NCBI GenBank assembly: GCA_039978895.1
Contig: JBDWAL010000010.1
Location: 1 to 64,000, forward strand
Length of the DNA: 64,000 bases
Direction: 5' to 3'
Source of the DNA: Aliishimia sp039978895
GTDB taxonomy: Bacteria > Pseudomonadota > Alphaproteobacteria > Rhodobacterales > Rhodobacteraceae
The notes under the pieces were generated by a model. It was not told where the DNA came from and did not search any database. It saw nothing but the letters and a program-made list of their open reading frames with translations. Positions 60,877 to 64,000 of this stretch are shown here, piece after piece. The translations under genes were made by a program, and so were the position numbers. The stretch's first letter is position 1, and each line of letters starts with the position of its first letter.

Positions 60877-62205
60877 CTAATCTCTTCGACTCAAGGGAAC
60901 ATCAACCGTCTCGCCCGCCCAACCACGAAGTTTTCTTCTGTCAGTCATTTTACCGTAGTAACCAAGCAGAAACAGCAGATGTAACTCGACCAACCACTGG
61001 TTCAACTCCCATACTTGCCGCAAGTGAATGCCTTCGAAAACAAATTCCTTTGATTGATGTACCAAGTGGTTTCTGAACTTAGCTAATAGCTCAAACGCGC
61101 TAAGTTTGTTATTGGATTTGGCAAGTTTGGTGAGCTCGCCCGCATGGCCAAATGGATCAACAGTAAGGCCTAATAGCGCGCACGACGCAGCCATTTTATC
61201 GGATGCGGATGTTCTTTGGGATAACAGACTCTCAGTCCATCCACCCCGGGTCTTCAATATATGAGTAGACAACAACTCCAATGCCGCGAAACCGGTAATC
61301 AAACCTGATTCACGATTGCTGATAGCTGTAACGTTTGCGGCTCGATAGTATGAAATTGCTCGCCTAAAAACCTGGCCATCAACATCAGAACGACTAGTTA
61401 TCAAAAACTTTGAAAACAGCTCCTGTATGTTCTCCGAAACACTACGGCAATACCAATTTTGCTCTAGATGAAATTGGTCGTTTCGAGTAAAGTCCAAGAA
61501 GTAAAAAGCAGGCTTGCCATCGGCGTCTTCTGCGAGACCATGCCCAACACCACAAGCTCCGCCACGTATCAAAGTGAGAAAATCGGAAAGTTGGAAAATT
61601 GTTTCTGTAAAGCGGGAATTTTTCAGATTCCCCGGTATACTTGTTACAATCTCTATTCGTGCTGTTGGGATACTATCCTTGCGGAGATCAGACTTCCGCT
61701 TTCTTTTCTCATGGGTTCCAGAAACTTCTTCTATTTTTATCTTTATATCTGGGGTCTCAAGAAGTATTGGACGATTGAAGTTAGAAAACTCCGGTCCGTT
61801 CAACAATATCAATTCAATACTTGCCGCAGATTCAGAGCACTCAGCAATGATTGGACTCCGAGTTGAAGTGAAACGTTTTAGCGTCGTGCCGTCATGGCTT
61901 ACGGTAGTTTGCACAGACAGCATTTCAATCGGCTCTCGGCTGTCATGCATTTTAACAGAAAATTTGGAAACCTGTTTGGTGAAAGCCCTCAATATTTTTG
62001 GAGAACCGTTTTCTTCTGTAGACCACTCAAAATGAGAATCGCCATGGCGGTCATACCAGAAAACCAATTTGCCATTGGAATTTTCCTTTCCATCTATCAT
62101 CATTAAGCAGTCCCGCAAAACCACTTGACCGGTAGGAAGGCTAAAAGAGCCTTCGGCATCGAAAAGCCCATTCAGGCCTTCAAAATCTGAAAGGCCTTTA
62201 CCCAC
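60877..62205 (-). CDS. Large protein with C-terminal HEPN-type RNase motif
   Basis: The 442-residue product begins with GTG at 62205, one base before the pncB stop. Its N-terminal half (about 1-230) is beta-rich and unassigned. The C-terminal half is helical and includes FRRAISYYRAAN, ESGLITGFAALELLSTHIL and the motif RNHLVH (Arg378, His383), an R-x4-H of HEPN ribonucleases. The layout resembles ApeA-type defence proteins (a beta-rich N-domain and C-terminal HEPN), but identity is not proven. The gene is AT-richer than its neighbours, as expected for acquired DNA. The exact start is uncertain, as no strong ribosome-binding site is present; an ATG pair about 35 codons later is possible. Confidence 0.7.
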   Translation of the reverse strand: MGKGLSDFEGLNGLFDAEGSFSLPTGQVVLRDCLMMIDGKENSNGKLVFWYDRHGDSHFEWSTEENGSPKILRAFTKQVSKFSVKMHDSREPIEMLSVQTTVSHDGTTLKRFTSTRSPIIAECSESAASIELILLNGPEFSNFNRPILLETPDIKIKIEEVSGTHEKRKRKSDLRKDSIPTARIEIVTSIPGNLKNSRFTETIFQLSDFLTLIRGGACGVGHGLAEDADGKPAFYFLDFTRNDQFHLEQNWYCRSVSENIQELFSKFLITSRSDVDGQVFRRAISYYRAANVTAISNRESGLITGFAALELLSTHILKTRGGWTESLLSQRTSASDKMAASCALLGLTVDPFGHAGELTKLAKSNNKLSAFELLAKFRNHLVHQSKEFVFEGIHLRQVWELNQWLVELHLLFLLGYYGKMTDRRKLRGWAGETVDVPLSRRD

Positions 62206-63498
62206 CTAAACCACAACCTCCATCTCGGCCTGCTCTCCGACGCCAAACACACGCTTATACCGTAGAACCTCGGCCTCTGGGCCCATGGCTTTGCGGGGGT
62301 TGTCGCTTAATTTCACGGTGGGTTGGCCGTTGGCGGAGACGGCTTTGCACACGAGGGAGAACGGAGCTAGCCCGTTATCTGCCACCAAGCCTTTGAAATC
62401 GTTGGTTAGCATTGTGCCCCACCCGAAGCTGACGCGGGTTCGGTCTTGGAATTGAGTGTGGAGTTCGACAATTTTTTCCGCGTCCAAGCCATCTGAGAAG
62501 ATCACAAGCTTATCCATTGGGTCTTCGCCGCGGTCTTGCCACCATTTGATTGCAATTTCTGCGGCTGTGGCGGGGTCTCCGGAATCGATGCGAATACCTG
62601 TCCAACCCGCAAGCCAATCAGGCGCATTATCAAGGAAACCTTGGGTGCCATATGTGTCAGGCAAGATAATGCGCAAATTGCCGTCATGTTCTTCTTGCCA
62701 GTCGCTCAAGACATCATAAGGCGCACGAAACAGAGCGGCATCGTCCTGCGCTAAGGCACTGTAAACCATGGGAAGTTCGTGGGCATTCGTGCCAATCGCC
62801 TCAACATCGCGGTTCTTGGCGATCAGGCAATTGGACGTGCCAATAAACTTGTCACCCAAGCCTTCCGTCATCGCTTGCACGGCCCAGTCCTGCCACAAAA
62901 ACGAATGTCGCCGCCGCGTGCCGAAATCTGCAACGCGCAGGCCATCAAGGCTACGCAGTTGTTCCACTTTGCCCCAGAGTTTAGTCATTGCTTGGGCATA
63001 AAGAACCTGAAGTTCAAAACGGCCCATTGTATTGAGAACCGCACGACCGCGTAGTTCCATCAAGATAGCAAGCGCCGGGATTTCCCAGAGCATCACTTCG
63101 GGCCACGCGCCTTCAAACGTCAGCTCATATTGATCGCCCTTGCGTTCCAGATGGTAAGGCGGCAAGCGGAGCGCCTCGAACCAATCCATGAATTCATGGG
63201 AAAACATCTGGCGTTTGCCATAAAACGTATTCCCACGCATCCATGTGGATTCCCCCCGCGTCAAAGACAGCGAACGAACATGATCCAATTGCTCGCGCAA
63301 CTCCCCCTCATCAATCAAATGCGCCAAAGGAATATGGGTCGAACGATTGATCAGCGAGAACGTGACCTGCGTATCGGGTTTGTTGCGAAACACCGACTGG
63401 CACATCAGGAGTTTATAGAAATCCGTATCGATTAAGGACCGAACAATCGGGTCGATCTTCCAACGGTGGTTCCAGACGCGGGTGGCGATATCGACCAT
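62206..63498 (-). CDS. pncB: Nicotinate phosphoribosyltransferase
   Basis: The 430-residue product starts at ATG 63498 after AGGAGAG; a start at 63534 is less likely. NAPRTase motifs are IDTDFYKLLMCQSVF, RVADFGTRRRHSFLWQD, SNCLIAKNRDVEAIGTNAHELPM (with the phosphorylated His in GTNAHE) and WTGIRIDSGDPA. It makes nicotinate mononucleotide from nicotinate for NAD salvage. It lies between an Mrr-type nuclease gene and the HEPN-like gene on the same strand, abutting the latter. Confidence 0.95.
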   Translation of the reverse strand: MVDIATRVWNHRWKIDPIVRSLIDTDFYKLLMCQSVFRNKPDTQVTFSLINRSTHIPLAHLIDEGELREQLDHVRSLSLTRGESTWMRGNTFYGKRQMFSHEFMDWFEALRLPPYHLERKGDQYELTFEGAWPEVMLWEIPALAILMELRGRAVLNTMGRFELQVLYAQAMTKLWGKVEQLRSLDGLRVADFGTRRRHSFLWQDWAVQAMTEGLGDKFIGTSNCLIAKNRDVEAIGTNAHELPMVYSALAQDDAALFRAPYDVLSDWQEEHDGNLRIILPDTYGTQGFLDNAPDWLAGWTGIRIDSGDPATAAEIAIKWWQDRGEDPMDKLVIFSDGLDAEKIVELHTQFQDRTRVSFGWGTMLTNDFKGLVADNGLAPFSLVCKAVSANGQPTVKLSDNPRKAMGPEAEVLRYKRVFGVGEQAEMEVVV

Positions 63499-63558
63499 TT
63501 GGTTTCTCTCCTGCAAGCCTGTCCCTTGTGCCAAGCCATCGCGACCTGGGCAAGCTGA

Positions 63559-64000
63559 TTAGACGTCGCTGAAGTAGTCTTCGTCCACAGAGCGGATCAC
63601 CAGCGAACGGCGCGCGCGAACACCCACTTCATGTTTGATCATCAACCGAGCGAGCCGATCCCCATTTATAAGAACGATACGATGTTGAACCTTAGCGACG
63701 TATTGAATTGCTTCGCGTGAGAAATCAGAGGTGGTGACAAAAACACCCTTGGTGGCGCCTTCGCCTGTCAGCGACCCAACAAACGCATTCAACGCGGGTC
63801 GCCCTACTTTGTTGCTCGGGTCATATCGTTTTGCCTGAATGTACACCGCATCCAGTCCGAGTTCATCCTCGTTTACGATACCATCAATTCCACCATCGCT
63901 TGAAAGACGCGTTTGCTGACCCCTTGCGAGATCACCGCCACCGTAGCCCATAGCCAAGAGCAAATCGACGACCAGTCTTTCGAAACGGGCAGGTGTCAGC
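63559..64000 (-). CDS. Mrr-type restriction endonuclease, C-terminal part (5' end beyond window)
   Basis: The frame is open to the window edge (residues LTPARFERLVVDLLLAMGYGG lead in), so the N-terminal part is missing here. The visible Mrr_cat domain has Asp in SSDGGIDGIV, then DAVYIQAKRYD (the Q-x-K catalytic pair), the conserved LNAFVGSLTGEGATKGVFVTTSDFSREA, and INGDRLARLMI. Mrr enzymes cut modified (methylated) DNA and act as type IV restriction. The unseen N-terminus could carry a modification-sensing or winged-helix domain. It is 60 bases upstream of pncB. Confidence 0.85.
   Translation of the reverse strand, partial: LTPARFERLVVDLLLAMGYGGGDLARGQQTRLSSDGGIDGIVNEDELGLDAVYIQAKRYDPSNKVGRPALNAFVGSLTGEGATKGVFVTTSDFSREAIQYVAKVQHRIVLINGDRLARLMIKHEVGVRARRSLVIRSVDEDYFSDV

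Overview
The window looks like a chromosomal segment of a marine alphaproteobacterium of the Roseobacter group (Rhodobacterales). The evidence is VPLPA-type C-terminal sorting signals, duplicated FAD/GcvT fusion dehydrogenases beside a homocysteine methyltransferase, a MoxR-DUF58-DUF4159 operon, and an HspQ, LolA, FtsK and aminotransferase set typical of that group. Base composition is moderate in GC. The genus cannot be fixed from the sequence alone.

Region 1 (1-5000) is decayed accessory DNA. It holds the start of an IS110-type transposase with an in-frame stop, a TetR C-terminal remnant abutting a VPLPA-CTERM gene that has lost its 5' end, a second VPLPA-CTERM gene broken by two frameshifts, a GNAT-like gene that is still intact, and a drug/metabolite exporter broken by a frameshift and three stops. 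An intact LysR gene follows.

Region 2 (5900-14000) is a catabolic island for methylated amines, probably the glycine betaine to dimethylglycine, sarcosine and glycine route. It has two paralogous FAD/GcvT dehydrogenases, a zinc homocysteine S-methyltransferase, a small membrane protein and a GFA-type protein, with an XRE-cupin regulator that has paired inverted repeats in its promoter.

Region 3 (14000-31000) is largely housekeeping: methionine sulfoxide reductase, thiolase, a STAS/anti-sigma kinase pair, gamma-glutamyltransferase, HspQ, an AEC transporter, a lytic transglycosylase, LolA, FtsK, an aminotransferase, an amidase, a UbiH-type hydroxylase, and a thioredoxin-LON domain-Trm112 cluster.

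Region 4 (31000-42200) has an orphan leucine-rich-repeat gene built from very similar 66-bp units, then exonuclease III, a hydroxypyruvate isomerase homologue and DUF1285, and a translationally coupled four-gene MoxR operon. Region 5 (42200-60400) is mostly envelope and signalling: PbpC with a 1806-residue alpha-2-macroglobulin, a hybrid histidine kinase, YaaA, RecQ, YggT, a thioesterase, an MFS carrier, MepA, a phytase-like esterase and the queuosine precursor transporter YhhQ.

Region 6 (60130-64000) holds the most unusual material. An 18-codon ORF has a Shine-Dalgarno region complementary over 15 bases to the 16S rRNA 3' end, followed by a strong intrinsic terminator just before arfB. Beyond it lie an AT-rich gene with a HEPN-type RNase motif, pncB, and an Mrr-type restriction endonuclease cut by the window edge. 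The HEPN and Mrr genes on either side of pncB suggest a small, possibly undescribed defence locus. No tRNA, rRNA gene or CRISPR array was seen.
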